A DNA stretch of 47,306 nt from an uncultured Chloroflexota bacterium (GTDB lineage: Bacteria > Chloroflexota > Anaerolineae > Anaerolineales > Villigracilaceae): contig CAIWRB010000363.1 in assembly GCA_903914955.1 (NCBI GenBank), positions 1 to 47,306 on the forward strand, in the 5' to 3' direction. This document shows positions 34,024-42,991 of this stretch, in pieces (position 1 is the stretch's first letter; every line of letters starts with the position of its first letter). The translations under genes were made by a program, and so were the position numbers. The notes under the pieces are model-generated. The model was not told the DNA's origin, searched no databases, and was given only the letters and a program-made list of their open reading frames with translations.

Positions 34024-35295
34024 ATGAATTCCAAACCGAAGCCGCAAGTTAAGAAAGTCGTCCTCGCTTATTCAGGCGGACTGGATACATCCGTGATCGT
34101 GCCGTGGCTCAAAGAGAACTATGGCTGTGAAGTAATCTGCTTTTGCGCCGATGTGGGGCAGGTTGATGAGGACATGCGCGGTCTCGAACAGAAAGCCATC
34201 AACAGCGGCGCGAGTCAATGCATCATCCACGACATGAAGGAAGAGTTCGCTGCCGAATATCTTTTTCCAATGCTCAAAGCGGGGGCGGTTTATGAACACA
34301 AGTATTTATTGGGCACATCCGTGGCCCGTCCATTAATTGCAAAACATCTCGTTGATGTGGCTCACGAAGTCGGCGCGGATGCGATCGCGCATGGCGCGAC
34401 AGGCAAGGGTAATGATCAGGTTCGTTTCGAGCTAACCGTCATGGCGCTTGACCCGCGCCTCAAGATCATCGCTCCATGGCGCGAGTGGGATATCCGCTCG
34501 CGTGAAGATGCGATCGCCTATGCCGCGAAACATAATGTGCCCGTCACCGCCACCATTAAATCTATTTACAGCCGCGACTCAAATCTCTGGCATCTTTCGC
34601 ATGAGGGTGGTTTGCTCGAAGACCCGTGGAATGAACCTGAAGAAGCGATGTTCCAACTTTCCACTTCACCAGAGAATGCTCCAGAAGAAGGTGCGTATGT
34701 CGAGATCGAATTTGAAAGCGGCAACCCGATCGCGGTAAATGGCGAGAAACTTTCAGCTGCAAAAATTGTTGAAACGCTGAATGTCATTGGCGGTGCGCAC
34801 GGCATTGGCCGCGTTGACCTGGTTGAGAATCGACTCGTCGGCATGAAGTCGCATGGCGTCTATGAAACTCCTGGCGGTACAATTTTGCTTTACGCGCATC
34901 GCGAACTTGAGTCACTTGTCATTGACCGCGAAACAATGCACTTCAAGGAAATGGTAGCGGTGAAATATGCCGAGGTCACATACAACGGATTGTGGTTCAC
35001 GCCTCTTCGCGAAGCAATTGACGCCTTTGTTAATTCCACCCAGGGCCCTGTCACGGGGCTCGTGCGCCTCAAACTTTACAAAGGCAACATCATCACCGCG
35101 GGCCGCAAGTCGCCGTTTAGTTTGTATCGCGAAGATTTTGCAACTTTTGGCGAAGAGGATGTCTATGACCAAAGTCACGCCGAGGGTTTCATTCGCCTAT
35201 TTGGCCTCAGCCTGAAAGTCCGCGCGATGAACGGACTGCCCGTTTCTGGTCTCGATATGCCCAAACCTGATTATTCGAAATTCAAACGAGATTAG
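34024..35295 (+). CDS. argG: Argininosuccinate synthase
   Basis: A 423-residue enzyme joining citrulline and aspartate with [21 protein letters not shown] is the N-type pyrophosphatase P-loop; [32 protein letters not shown] and [17 protein letters not shown] are family signatures. It is the first structural gene after the attenuator, with GGAG upstream of the ATG. argH follows after 25 bases and then the LysW-type genes, which ties the LysW pathway here to arginine. Confidence 0.97.
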   Translation: MNSKPKPQVKKVVLAYSGGLDTSVIVPWLKENYGCEVICFCADVGQVDEDMRGLEQKAINSGASQCIIHDMKEEFAAEYLFPMLKAGAVYEHKYLLGTSVARPLIAKHLVDVAHEVGADAIAHGATGKGNDQVRFELTVMALDPRLKIIAPWREWDIRSREDAIAYAAKHNVPVTATIKSIYSRDSNLWHLSHEGGLLEDPWNEPEEAMFQLSTSPENAPEEGAYVEIEFESGNPIAVNGEKLSAAKIVETLNVIGGAHGIGRVDLVENRLVGMKSHGVYETPGGTILLYAHRELESLVIDRETMHFKEMVAVKYAEVTYNGLWFTPLREAIDAFVNSTQGPVTGLVRLKLYKGNIITAGRKSPFSLYREDFATFGEEDVYDQSHAEGFIRLFGLSLKVRAMNGLPVSGLDMPKPDYSKFKRD

Positions 35296-35320
35296 GTAAA
35301 CACGTACACAAGGAGTTCAG

Positions 35321-36682
35321 ATGACCCTCTGGGGCGGACGCTTTTCAACAAAATTAAACGATCAAGCCTGGGATCTCAATTCATCCCTGCCCGTCGATCA
35401 GCGCATGGCAATTCAAGATGTGGATGGTTCGCTTGCGTGGGCGGGTGCTTTGCACAAGGCAAATATTCTTTCGGATGAAGAATACACTTCGATCTCGCTT
35501 GGGCTTGATACTGCCAAAGCAGAATTCGATTCGGGCGAGTTTCTTTTCGTTCCCTCCGATGAAGATATTCACACCGCCGTAGAGCGCCGCCTCACGGAAC
35601 TGATTGGCGTGACTGCAGGAAAACTCCACACAGGACGCAGCCGAAACGATCAAGTCGCCACCGATTTCAGGTTGTGGATGTTGCAAGCCATCCCTCATCT
35701 GCTTTCTGCATTCAGTCTTCTGCAAACTACGCTCGTGGAACAAGCCGAACTTGCAGGCGAGACTCTCATGCCTGGTTACACTCATCTGCAACGCGCCCAA
35801 CCGATCCTGCTTTCACATTGGTGGCTGAGTCATTATCATCCACTTCAACGTGACCGCGAACGATTTACCGATTTAATTAAACGTGTTTCGATATTGCCTC
35901 TTGGAAGCGGGGCACTTGCAGGTACGCCTGTCCCTGTGGACCGCGCCGCGCTGGCTGAGTCACTTGGATTTGCAGTCGCTTCGCCCAATAGCCTCGACTC
36001 TGTTTCAGATAGAGATTTCGCCGCTGAGTTCTTATTCTGCGCCACAATGACAGGCATTCATCTGAGTAAACTTTCGGAGCAAATTGTTTTGTACACCAGC
36101 ACTGAATTCGGTTTCTTCGAACTTTCTGATGCATTCTCAACGGGTTCGAGTCTAATGCCGCAGAAAAAAAATCCAGATGTATTTGAACTCACACGCGGCA
36201 AGGCTGGCACGTTGATCGGTTTGTTGACAGGGCTGCTCGCAACACTCAAAGGTTTACCCTCCACCTATGATAAAGATTTACAGGAAGATAAAGCGCCTGT
36301 TTTTATGGCAACCGATACATTGCTTGCAGTCCTTCCAGTTATCGCTGGTGCGCTGCGGACGATCACTACGAAACCTGAACGAATGCGAAACGCGATCGAC
36401 TCGTTCATGATGGCGACCGATCTGGCGGATTATCTCGTCAGCAAGGGAATCCCGTTTCGAGAGACTCATGTCATTGCTGGAAAAGCTGTCCGCGTGGCTG
36501 TGGAGCAGCATGTTCAGTTGGAGGAACTGTCACTCGAAGCGTATCAGGCGCTCAGTCCGGCATTTGAAGCGGATGTGTATCAGGTTTTCGACCCGCTGAA
36601 ATCCATCGAAAAAAGAAATGCGATTGGCGGCACGAGTCTCCAATCTGTAAAAAATCAAATACAACAAATCAAAGGAGATTAA
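35321..36682 (+). CDS. argH: Argininosuccinate lyase
   Basis: A 453-residue lyase of the fumarase superfamily, splitting argininosuccinate into arginine and fumarate. LWGGRFS at the N-terminus, LHTGRSRNDQVATDFRLW, PGYTHLQRAQP and the superfamily signature GSSLMPQKKNPD are intact. The ATG has AAGGAG upstream. The lysW gene starts three bases after its stop, a strong sign of one operon. Confidence 0.97.
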   Translation: MTLWGGRFSTKLNDQAWDLNSSLPVDQRMAIQDVDGSLAWAGALHKANILSDEEYTSISLGLDTAKAEFDSGEFLFVPSDEDIHTAVERRLTELIGVTAGKLHTGRSRNDQVATDFRLWMLQAIPHLLSAFSLLQTTLVEQAELAGETLMPGYTHLQRAQPILLSHWWLSHYHPLQRDRERFTDLIKRVSILPLGSGALAGTPVPVDRAALAESLGFAVASPNSLDSVSDRDFAAEFLFCATMTGIHLSKLSEQIVLYTSTEFGFFELSDAFSTGSSLMPQKKNPDVFELTRGKAGTLIGLLTGLLATLKGLPSTYDKDLQEDKAPVFMATDTLLAVLPVIAGALRTITTKPERMRNAIDSFMMATDLADYLVSKGIPFRETHVIAGKAVRVAVEQHVQLEELSLEAYQALSPAFEADVYQVFDPLKSIEKRNAIGGTSLQSVKNQIQQIKGD

Positions 36683-36685
36683 AAA

Positions 36686-36856
36686 ATGTCTGCTATAACC
36701 TGCCCTGAATGTGAAGCCCAAGTTGGATTGGATGATGGGACCGAAGTTGGTGAGATTATTGTCTGCTCAGATTGCGGTGTTGATCTCGAAATAATTGCGC
36801 TTGAGCCTGCCGCTGTGCAACTGGCGCCCATGGAACAGGAAGATTGGGGAGAATAG
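36686..36856 (+). CDS. lysW: LysW amino-group carrier protein
   Basis: A 56-residue acidic carrier. The N-terminal zinc ribbon has CPEC (after MSAIT) and CSDC; the C-terminus is the conserved EDWGE, whose last Glu gamma-carboxyl is amidated by LysX/ArgX to hold the amino group of alpha-aminoadipate or glutamate. In Thermus it serves lysine; in Sulfolobus it serves both lysine and arginine. It has an AAAGGAG ribosome site within the end of argH and starts three bases after the argH stop. In this operon it most likely carries glutamate toward ornithine. Confidence 0.95.
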   Translation: MSAITCPECEAQVGLDDGTEVGEIIVCSDCGVDLEIIALEPAAVQLAPMEQEDWGE

Positions 36857-36907
36857 CAGAAAGTAGAAGGCGGAATGCAGAAAAGAATCTGTCTTCTACT
36901 TTCTGCT
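36855..36907 (+). repeat. 15-bp perfect inverted repeat across the lysW stop
   Basis: AGCAGAAAGTAGAAG (36855-36869) is exactly complementary to CTTCTACTTTCTGCT (36893-36907), with a 23-base loop that can form a small CAGA/TCTG hairpin. The TAG stop of lysW is at 36854-36856. No U-tract follows, so it probably shapes mRNA stability or processing between lysW and lysX. Confidence 0.75.
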
Positions 36908-36925
36908 TTCTCTTGGATGGTCATT

Positions 36926-37795
36926 ATGCAAAAGAGATTGAAGATTGGCGTTTTATATTCACGTGTGCGTGTGGAAGAAAAATGGATTTTCGCGGCGATG
37001 GAAAAACGCGGCATTGATTATGAAAGACTCGATGACCGCGTGATTTCATTTGACCTGGAAAATCCTGAACCGTGGCGCGCGTTTGACGCGGTGCTGGAAC
37101 GCAGCATCAGCTACACAAGCGGATTATATGCCCTGCGATTGTTGAACGCGTTCGGTGTGCTGACAGTCAACACTGCGCTGGTGGCTGAAATTTGCGGTGA
37201 CAAATTGACCACCTCCGCGATGCTGGCGAAGGCGGGCGTGGCGCAGCCTCGCAATGTGGTGGCATTCACGCCTGAGGCCGCGTTGGAAGCGATCGAAGCG
37301 TTTGGCTATCCGGTTGTATTGAAACCTGTTGTTGGTTCGTGGGGGCGGCTTCTGGCAAAGATCAATGACCGTGACGCGGCGGAAGCGGTGCTTGAACACA
37401 AGGCCACGCTCGGTTCGGTACAACATTCAGTTTTTTATATTCAGGAATTTATCGAGAAACCAGGCCGCGACATCCGCGCTATCGTGATCGGTGACCGCGT
37501 GGTGACGGCCATGTATCGTAAATCTGAGCATTGGATTACGAACACAGCGCGCGGTGGCGAAGGCGAGTTGTGTCCCATCACGCCTGATATCGAAGAGTTA
37601 TGCTTGAAAGCGACTGCGGCTGTTGGCGGCGGCGTTTTAGCCGTGGACCTGGTTGAACATCCTCAAAAGGGATTGGTTGTCAATGAGATCAATCACACGA
37701 TGGAATTTCATACAATGCAGCCTGTCAGCGGAATCGATATCGCAGGTGAGATCGTGGAATACGTAATAGCAAATACAAGCATGAGGGGTGAATGA
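36926..37795 (+). CDS. lysX: LysW-glutamate/aminoadipate ligase (LysX/ArgX)
   Basis: About 289 residues, ATP-grasp ligase of the RimK-like group that couples the amino group of glutamate or alpha-aminoadipate to the terminal Glu of Lys[16 protein letters not shown] opens the N-terminal domain; [55 protein letters not shown] are ATP-grasp and metal motifs. The frame is open to 36875, but that codon lies in the loop of the inverted repeat; ATG 36926 gives the usual LysX start. Substrate choice cannot be settled from sequence alone; argGH in the operon favours glutamate. The stop overlaps the next start (ATGA). Confidence 0.9.
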   Translation: MQKRLKIGVLYSRVRVEEKWIFAAMEKRGIDYERLDDRVISFDLENPEPWRAFDAVLERSISYTSGLYALRLLNAFGVLTVNTALVAEICGDKLTTSAMLAKAGVAQPRNVVAFTPEAALEAIEAFGYPVVLKPVVGSWGRLLAKINDRDAAEAVLEHKATLGSVQHSVFYIQEFIEKPGRDIRAIVIGDRVVTAMYRKSEHWITNTARGGEGELCPITPDIEELCLKATAAVGGGVLAVDLVEHPQKGLVVNEINHTMEFHTMQPVSGIDIAGEIVEYVIANTSMRGE

Positions 37796-38850
37796 TGAAC
37801 GCTTCGCGTGAATTAAAATTAACAGTTTCCATTATCGGCGGTTCGGGATATGGCGGCGGGGAACTGTTGCGCTTACTGTTGGGTCATCCCAATCTGGAAG
37901 TGAAGCAAGTCACGTCACGCTCGCATTTGGGTGAGTATGCCTATCAAGTCCACCCGAATCTACGAAAGCGGACTCAACTCAAGTTCAGCGATCCTGCCGC
38001 CCTGGAGCCTGTGGATGTTTTGTTCCTCGCCCAGCCGCATGGACAGGCTCAGCATAACATCGAGCAATATGTAAAATTGGGAACGAAGATCATTGATCTC
38101 GCTGCAGATTTCCGCCTGCGAGATGCGGCGTTATATGAAAAATGGTACGGCGAAAAACATTCCGCGCCTGAGTGGCTGAACAAGTTTGTATATGGGCTTC
38201 CAGAACTTCATCGCGACGAGATTTCCAAGGCTAGTTATATCAGCGGTGTCGGATGCAATGCCACGGCGGGCAACCTCGCGCTGCTGCCATTGGTCAAAGC
38301 GGATTTGATCGATTTATCGGCGCCTGTGATTATTGAAATAAAAGTTGGTTCATCAGAGGGTGGCGCTGAAGTAAATTCTGGTTCGCACCACGCGGAACGT
38401 GCAAATGTGATTCGAACATTCTCCGCGTTTGGGCATCGTCACACCGCGGAAGTGATTCAGGAAATGGGAGTGCAAGACGTTTCATTAACGATGACCGCCG
38501 TGGATTTAGTCCGCGGGGTATTGGCGACGGCTCATGCGAAAGTGAAAACGGGTGTTGTCACTAAAGACTTGTGGAAAGCCTATCGCGCAGTGGCGAATGA
38601 AAATCCGTTCGTGCGTGTGGTCAAGGAACAGCGTGGAATTTACCGTGTGCCCGAGCCGAAAATTTTGGCTGGCTCAAATTACGCCGACCTCGGTTTTGAA
38701 TTGGACGAGAGCAACGGTCATGTCGTTTCTATGTGCGCGATCGATAACTTGATGAAGGGTGCGGCTGGTACAGCGCTGCAGTGCATGAATTTGATGATGG
38801 GCTGGGATGAGACTCTTGGGTTGGAGTTCGCGGGCTTACATCCAATTTAA
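37792..38850 (+). CDS. lysY: LysW-linked gamma-glutamyl/aminoadipyl phosphate reductase (LysY/ArgC)
   Basis: A 352-residue NADPH-dependent reductase of the ArgC/LysY family, turning the carrier-bound acyl phosphate into a semialdehyde. [22 protein letters not shown] is the nucleotide motif; [17 protein letters not shown] holds the catalytic Cys; [32 protein letters not shown] has the conserved His. ANS-type and [15 protein letters not shown] close the protein. The ATG at 37792 overlaps the lysX stop. Next is the kinase gene, ten bases on. Confidence 0.92.
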   Translation: MMNASRELKLTVSIIGGSGYGGGELLRLLLGHPNLEVKQVTSRSHLGEYAYQVHPNLRKRTQLKFSDPAALEPVDVLFLAQPHGQAQHNIEQYVKLGTKIIDLAADFRLRDAALYEKWYGEKHSAPEWLNKFVYGLPELHRDEISKASYISGVGCNATAGNLALLPLVKADLIDLSAPVIIEIKVGSSEGGAEVNSGSHHAERANVIRTFSAFGHRHTAEVIQEMGVQDVSLTMTAVDLVRGVLATAHAKVKTGVVTKDLWKAYRAVANENPFVRVVKEQRGIYRVPEPKILAGSNYADLGFELDESNGHVVSMCAIDNLMKGAAGTALQCMNLMMGWDETLGLEFAGLHPI

Positions 38851-38859
38851 GGATGAATT

Positions 38860-39675
38860 ATGAAGGATGAAATTATTGTTGTAAAGCTTGGCGGAACGGA
38901 AGGTGTGGATTTCTCCGCGATCTGCGCCGATGCCGCCGAATTATTGAAGCAAGGCAGATGTCTTGTTTTTGTGCATGGCGGATCTGCCGAGGCGAATGCG
39001 CTCGGAGAAGCCCTGGGTGCGCCGCCGAAGATGATCACTTCGCCTTCGGGATACACGTCACGTTACACCGATCGAAAGACGCTAGAAATATTTTTGATGG
39101 CGGTCAATGGTAAGATCAATTCGCTGCTGACGGAGCAATTGCAAATGTTGGGAATCAACGCGTTTGGGTTGTGCGGACTCGATGGAAAACTTTTGCAAGC
39201 CACACGAAAAGAATCTATTCAGAGTGTGGAGCATGGCAAGCGCAAAATTATCCGTGACGATTACACGGGCAAGATCGATAAAGTAAACAGTGAGCTGCTT
39301 TCGATGTTGTTGAACGCGGGTTATTTGCCAGTCATCGCGCCTGTGGCTGTCAGCGAAAAAGGTGAGGCTCTCAACGTGGATGCAGACCGCGCGGCGGCGA
39401 TGGTGGCGTCCGCACTCAAGGCGGATACTCTGCTATTGCTGACGGCGGTACCAGGGCTGATGAAAAATTTCCCAGACGAGTCGACGCTCATTCGGCAGCT
39501 GCCGCAGAGTCAACTTGCGGCGGCGAGTGAAGTGGCGCAGGGTCGCATGAAAAAGAAAGTGCTTGGTGCGCAGGAAGCGCTTCAGGGCGGTGTCACTCGC
39601 GTCATCATCGCGGACGGACGAATTCAAAATCCAATCTCAAATGCTTTGGCAGGAAACGGAACGGTGATCCAATGA
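38860..39675 (+). CDS. lysZ: LysW-linked glutamate/aminoadipate kinase (LysZ/ArgB)
   Basis: A 271-residue amino-acid kinase phosphorylating the gamma/delta-carboxyl of the LysW-bound amino acid. IVVKLGGTEG is the N-terminal phosphate loop; FVHGGSAEANALGEALG replaces the acetylglutamate-kinase block; NVDADRAAAMVASALKADTLLLLTAVPGLM is the nucleotide-binding part, and GRMKKKVLGAQEALQGGV the conserved C-terminal block. It starts ten bases after lysY and its stop overlaps the lysJ start. Confidence 0.92.
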   Translation: MKDEIIVVKLGGTEGVDFSAICADAAELLKQGRCLVFVHGGSAEANALGEALGAPPKMITSPSGYTSRYTDRKTLEIFLMAVNGKINSLLTEQLQMLGINAFGLCGLDGKLLQATRKESIQSVEHGKRKIIRDDYTGKIDKVNSELLSMLLNAGYLPVIAPVAVSEKGEALNVDADRAAAMVASALKADTLLLLTAVPGLMKNFPDESTLIRQLPQSQLAAASEVAQGRMKKKVLGAQEALQGGVTRVIIADGRIQNPISNALAGNGTVIQ

Positions 39676-40853
39676 ACAAACAAGAAATTATTGATATCGA
39701 AACAAAGCACACTTCTGGCGTGTATGCCAAGCAAATGCTGACTATCGTGCGTGGACAAGGCGCGTCGTTGTTTGACGTGGATGGAGTCGAATATTTGGAT
39801 TGTTCGTCCGGACATGGCGTTGCCAATCTCGGTCACGCTCACCCGAAAATTGCGGAGGCGATCTATAAGCAGGCGAATACGCTGATAACTTTGTTCGAGA
39901 CCTTTCCGAATGACAAACGTGCAGAGTTAATGAAGAAGATCACTTCGCTGGTGGATGGCTTGGATAAAGTTTTCCTTTGCAACTCAGGGACAGAATCTGT
40001 TGAAGCTGCGTTCAAATTTGCGCGAATTTCAACGGGACGAAAAAATATCGTCGCGGCCATGCGGGCTTTTCATGGCAGAACATATGGCTCACTCTCTGCG
40101 ACATACAATAAAAAATATCGGGAAGGCTTTGAACCGCTGGTGCCTGGGTTTAGTCATGTGGCGTACAACAATGTTGAAGCATTAGACAAAGCTGTGAATG
40201 AAGAAACCGCCGCCGTGATTTTAGAAGTTATGCAAGGCGAAGGCGGCGTGTATCCCGCAACAGCGGAATACATTCAGGCCGCGCGGCGGATATGCGATGA
40301 ACGCGGCACATTATTGATCGTGGACGAGATCCAAACAGGATTTGGCCGCACAGGCAGGATGTTCGCGATTCAACATTTCGGCGTCAGGCCTGATCTGTTG
40401 GTTTGTGCCAAGTCGCTTGCTGGAGGCGTGCCGATGGGCGCGGTCTTGATTGGTCACAGTGTGAAAAATCTAACCCCAGGTGTACACGGCTCGACCTTTG
40501 GCGGGAATCCGCTTTCGTGTGCTGCGGCAGTCGCGGCGATGGGTGTGATGGACGACGAAGACCTGCCAGGTCAAGCCGCGGCCAAAGGCAAATACTTGAT
40601 GGATAAGTTGAAGAAGATCGAATCTCCCAACATCCGTGAAGTGCGCGGAATGGGATTGATGATCGGTATTGAAATGAAACAGAAAGTTGCGCCATATATT
40701 AAGATTCTGCAGGAGAAAAGGATCATCGCTTTGAATGCGGGTATGACGGTGATTCGTCTGTTGCCTCCGCTGGTGATCACCTATGAACAGCTCGATCATC
40801 TGATGGATGTGCTGACAGAAGTGCTAACTCAGACAGCGGACGATGAACAGTAG
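39672..40853 (+). CDS. lysJ: LysW-linked semialdehyde aminotransferase (LysJ/ArgD)
   Basis: A 393-residue class III aminotransferase that aminates the carrier-bound semialdehyde, giving LysW-ornithine or LysW-lysine. CSSGHGVANLGHAHP, LCNSGTESVEAAFKFAR, AFHGRTYGSLSATY, IVDEIQTGFGRTG and CAKSLAGGVPMGAV (PLP lysine) are all present. The ATG overlaps the lysZ stop (ATGA). A stem-loop spans its own stop, and lysK follows after 41 bases. Confidence 0.94.
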   Translation: MNKQEIIDIETKHTSGVYAKQMLTIVRGQGASLFDVDGVEYLDCSSGHGVANLGHAHPKIAEAIYKQANTLITLFETFPNDKRAELMKKITSLVDGLDKVFLCNSGTESVEAAFKFARISTGRKNIVAAMRAFHGRTYGSLSATYNKKYREGFEPLVPGFSHVAYNNVEALDKAVNEETAAVILEVMQGEGGVYPATAEYIQAARRICDERGTLLIVDEIQTGFGRTGRMFAIQHFGVRPDLLVCAKSLAGGVPMGAVLIGHSVKNLTPGVHGSTFGGNPLSCAAAVAAMGVMDDEDLPGQAAAKGKYLMDKLKKIESPNIREVRGMGLMIGIEMKQKVAPYIKILQEKRIIALNAGMTVIRLLPPLVITYEQLDHLMDVLTEVLTQTADDEQ

Positions 40854-40883
40854 ACGATGGTCTACCGTCCACTGCCTATCGTC
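40848..40883 (+). repeat. Stem-loop between lysJ and lysK
   Basis: GACGATGG (40853-40860) pairs with CCTATCGTC (40875-40883) with one bulged base; an alternative pairing joins CAGTAGACG to CGTCCACTG. The lysJ TAG stop is at 40851-40853. No U-tract. Confidence 0.45.
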
Positions 40884-40894
40884 AAGGATTTAGG

Positions 40895-41956
40895 ATGAGT
40901 GATACTTTAATTGGTTTAGTTTCACAATACAGCCCATCAGGACAGGAACGAGGCGCCGTGGACTGGCTTGTCCTACGCATGAAGTCGCTGGGATATGACG
41001 ATGCGTTTATTGATGAAGCGGGCAATGCGGTTGGTGTAATGGGAAAAGGGCCCAGGCAAGTGATACTGCTCGGTCACATTGATACAGTACCAGGGGAAAT
41101 TTTTGTTACCCTTATCCCACCTTCTTTCCCAGCAGGAGACGGGACAGTACTCTATGGCCGCGGCTCTGTGGATGCAAAAGGTCCGTTGGCATGTTTTGCC
41201 GACGCGGTGGCGCAAGTCGGCGCGAAGGATGGCTGGCAATTCGTGGTCATTGGCGCGGTGGAAGAGGAGCGTAATTCGGAAGGCGCGCGTTTTGTCGCCG
41301 AAAATTACAAACCAGATTTTGCGATCATTGGTGAGCCGAATCAATGGGACAGAATTGCGCTTGGATATAAAGGCAGCGCCTGGGCAAATGTGACAGTCAA
41401 GCGCGGTCAGGTCCACTCGGCGAGCGGGGAAGTCACAGCGGCGGAAGTGGCAGTTGAAATTTGGTTAAAAATAAAAATGTATGTTGATTCACTTAACACT
41501 GATAAGCAAAAGATGTTCGATAAATTATTGCCGACCCTGCGTGAAATAGAATCAAGTTCGGATGATTTTCAACAGCGGGCACAAATGAAAATTGGAGTGC
41601 GCCTGCCCGTGGAAATTTCGCCAGAAGAATGGTATGGAAAATTAAATGAAATTGCAGATGGAGAAATTGTCGAACCTGTGGGATTCGCCATTTCTGCCTG
41701 GGGATGCGAGAAAAATACTCCGCTGGTGCGTGCTTTCTTAAGCGGAATCAGGTCACAGGGCGGCGAGCCGCGCTTCGTCTACAAAACAGGAACAGCCGAT
41801 CTGAACATCGTCGCGCCTGTCTGGAAATGCCCTGCAGTGGTATATGGGCCGGGTGATTCCGCGTTTGATCATACACCGAATGAGCATATCAATTTGGATG
41901 AGTACGCAAAGGCGGTTGATGTTTTGAGCGCGGCATTGCTAAAATTAACAACATAG
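40895..41956 (+). CDS. lysK: LysW-ornithine/lysine hydrolase (LysK)
   Basis: A 353-residue M20-family metallopeptidase that releases ornithine (or lysine) from LysW, closing the carrier cycle. LLGHIDTVPGEI is the first metal motif; YGRGSVDAKGPLACFADAV holds the bridging Asp; GAVEEERNSEGARF has the catalytic Glu pair; GTADLNIVAP and GDSAFDHTPNEHINLDEY give later metal residues. The gene ends the operon, converging on metA with eight bases between stops. The ornithine carbamoyltransferase needed to reach citrulline is not in this window. Confidence 0.93.
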   Translation: MSDTLIGLVSQYSPSGQERGAVDWLVLRMKSLGYDDAFIDEAGNAVGVMGKGPRQVILLGHIDTVPGEIFVTLIPPSFPAGDGTVLYGRGSVDAKGPLACFADAVAQVGAKDGWQFVVIGAVEEERNSEGARFVAENYKPDFAIIGEPNQWDRIALGYKGSAWANVTVKRGQVHSASGEVTAAEVAVEIWLKIKMYVDSLNTDKQKMFDKLLPTLREIESSSDDFQQRAQMKIGVRLPVEISPEEWYGKLNEIADGEIVEPVGFAISAWGCEKNTPLVRAFLSGIRSQGGEPRFVYKTGTADLNIVAPVWKCPAVVYGPGDSAFDHTPNEHINLDEYAKAVDVLSAALLKLTT

Positions 41957-41964
41957 CCCACACT

Positions 41965-42906
41965 TCAAGAGTGCCTTACCTGTGGAATCTCATTCACATC
42001 ATACGGTGTGACTTGATAGACATAGTAATTTAGCCAGTTTGCATATAACAGATTCGCATGCCCGCGCCAGAGAACTTGCGGATCCTGCGCAGGGTCGTCT
42101 TTGGGATAATAATTTTGTGGGATGTGGATCGGCAAGCCCTTGTTCACATCACGGTCATATTCAAACTTCAATGTGAGCGGATCATATTCTGAATGACCTG
42201 TGATGAAAATATGACGCCCATCTTTGGTGCCGACAATATACACGCCCGCTTCATCTGATTCGGCGAGGATGTTCAACTCGTCAACTTTCTCAATGTCTGC
42301 GCGGCGGATCTCGGTGTGACGGGAATGCGGGGCCAGGAAAATATCGTCAAATCCGCGCAGCAGGGGAGCGGCGCCAACAGCGGAAGAAAGAATGCGGTGC
42401 TTGTAGACGCCAAACATCTTATGGGGTAGATCATATTTTGGAATGCCATATTTGTGATAAAGCGCGGCTTGCGCTCCCCAGCAAATATGGAAATTAGATT
42501 CCACATTGGTCTCGGCCCAATCCATGATCTCGGTCAATTCTTTCCAATAATCAACTTCTTCAAAAGGCATTTGTTCGATGGGCGCGCCTGTGATGATGAG
42601 ACCGTCGAATTTTTTATCTTTTATTTCATCAAAGGTGACGTAGTGATTAAGCAAATGTTCGGCGTCTGTGTTCTTTGATTCATGCGTGGCAGTATGCAGC
42701 AGTGTAATCTCAACCTGCAGCGCAGAGTTGGAAAGTAATCGCAGGATTTGGGTTTCAGTTGCGACCTTGGTCGGCATCAGATTCAATATCGCCACTTGCA
42801 GCGGACGAATATCCTGGTGTTGTGCGCGGTCTTCATCCATGATGAAAACATTTTCGTTTTCCAAAATGGCGCGCGCGGGAAGGGTGGATGGAATTTTTAC
42901 TGGCAT
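41965..42906 (-). CDS. metA: Homoserine O-acetyltransferase (MetA family)
   Basis: A 313-residue MetA/HTS-family enzyme activating homoserine for methionine synthesis. [14 protein letters not shown], the catalytic cysteine C142 in [18 protein letters not shown], and [10 protein letters not shown]-like ([11 protein letters not shown]) with HSEYDPLTL are conserved. Residue 111 is Glu (GAPIE111[10 protein letters not shown]). In studied MetA proteins Glu at this place favours acetyl-CoA while Gly favours succinyl-CoA, so this one should make O-acetylhomoserine. That agrees with the O-acetylhomoserine sulfhydrylase gene upstream. It probably shares the SAM-riboswitch transcript. Confidence 0.92.
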   Translation of the reverse strand: MPVKIPSTLPARAILENENVFIMDEDRAQHQDIRPLQVAILNLMPTKVATETQILRLLSNSALQVEITLLHTATHESKNTDAEHLLNHYVTFDEIKDKKFDGLIITGAPIEQMPFEEVDYWKELTEIMDWAETNVESNFHICWGAQAALYHKYGIPKYDLPHKMFGVYKHRILSSAVGAAPLLRGFDDIFLAPHSRHTEIRRADIEKVDELNILAESDEAGVYIVGTKDGRHIFITGHSEYDPLTLKFEYDRDVNKGLPIHIPQNYYPKDDPAQDPQVLWRGHANLLYANWLNYYVYQVTPYDVNEIPQVRHS

Positions 42907-42926
42907 AGGAGAAAGTAATATTGATG

Positions 42927-42991
42927 AAGGATGAATTGTGAAGGCGGAAGAATGAAAGATGGTTTTTATTTATCCTTCCGCCTTCATCCTT
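42927..42991 (-). repeat. Stem-loop between metY and metA
   Basis: AAGGCGGAAG (42941-42950) pairs perfectly with CTTCCGCCTT (42975-42984); outer AAGGATG (42927-42933) pairs with CATCCTT (42985-42991) with a seven-base bulge. The metY stop is at 42990-42992. The loop side has a short T-run on the plus strand, but the minus strand lacks a U-tract, so readthrough into metA is likely. Confidence 0.55.

Noticed and set aside
36875-36925. Longer lysX start at ATG 36875
   Set aside because: The codon is in the loop of a 15-bp hairpin and adds 17 residues not found in LysX proteins; ATG 36926 gives the normal start.
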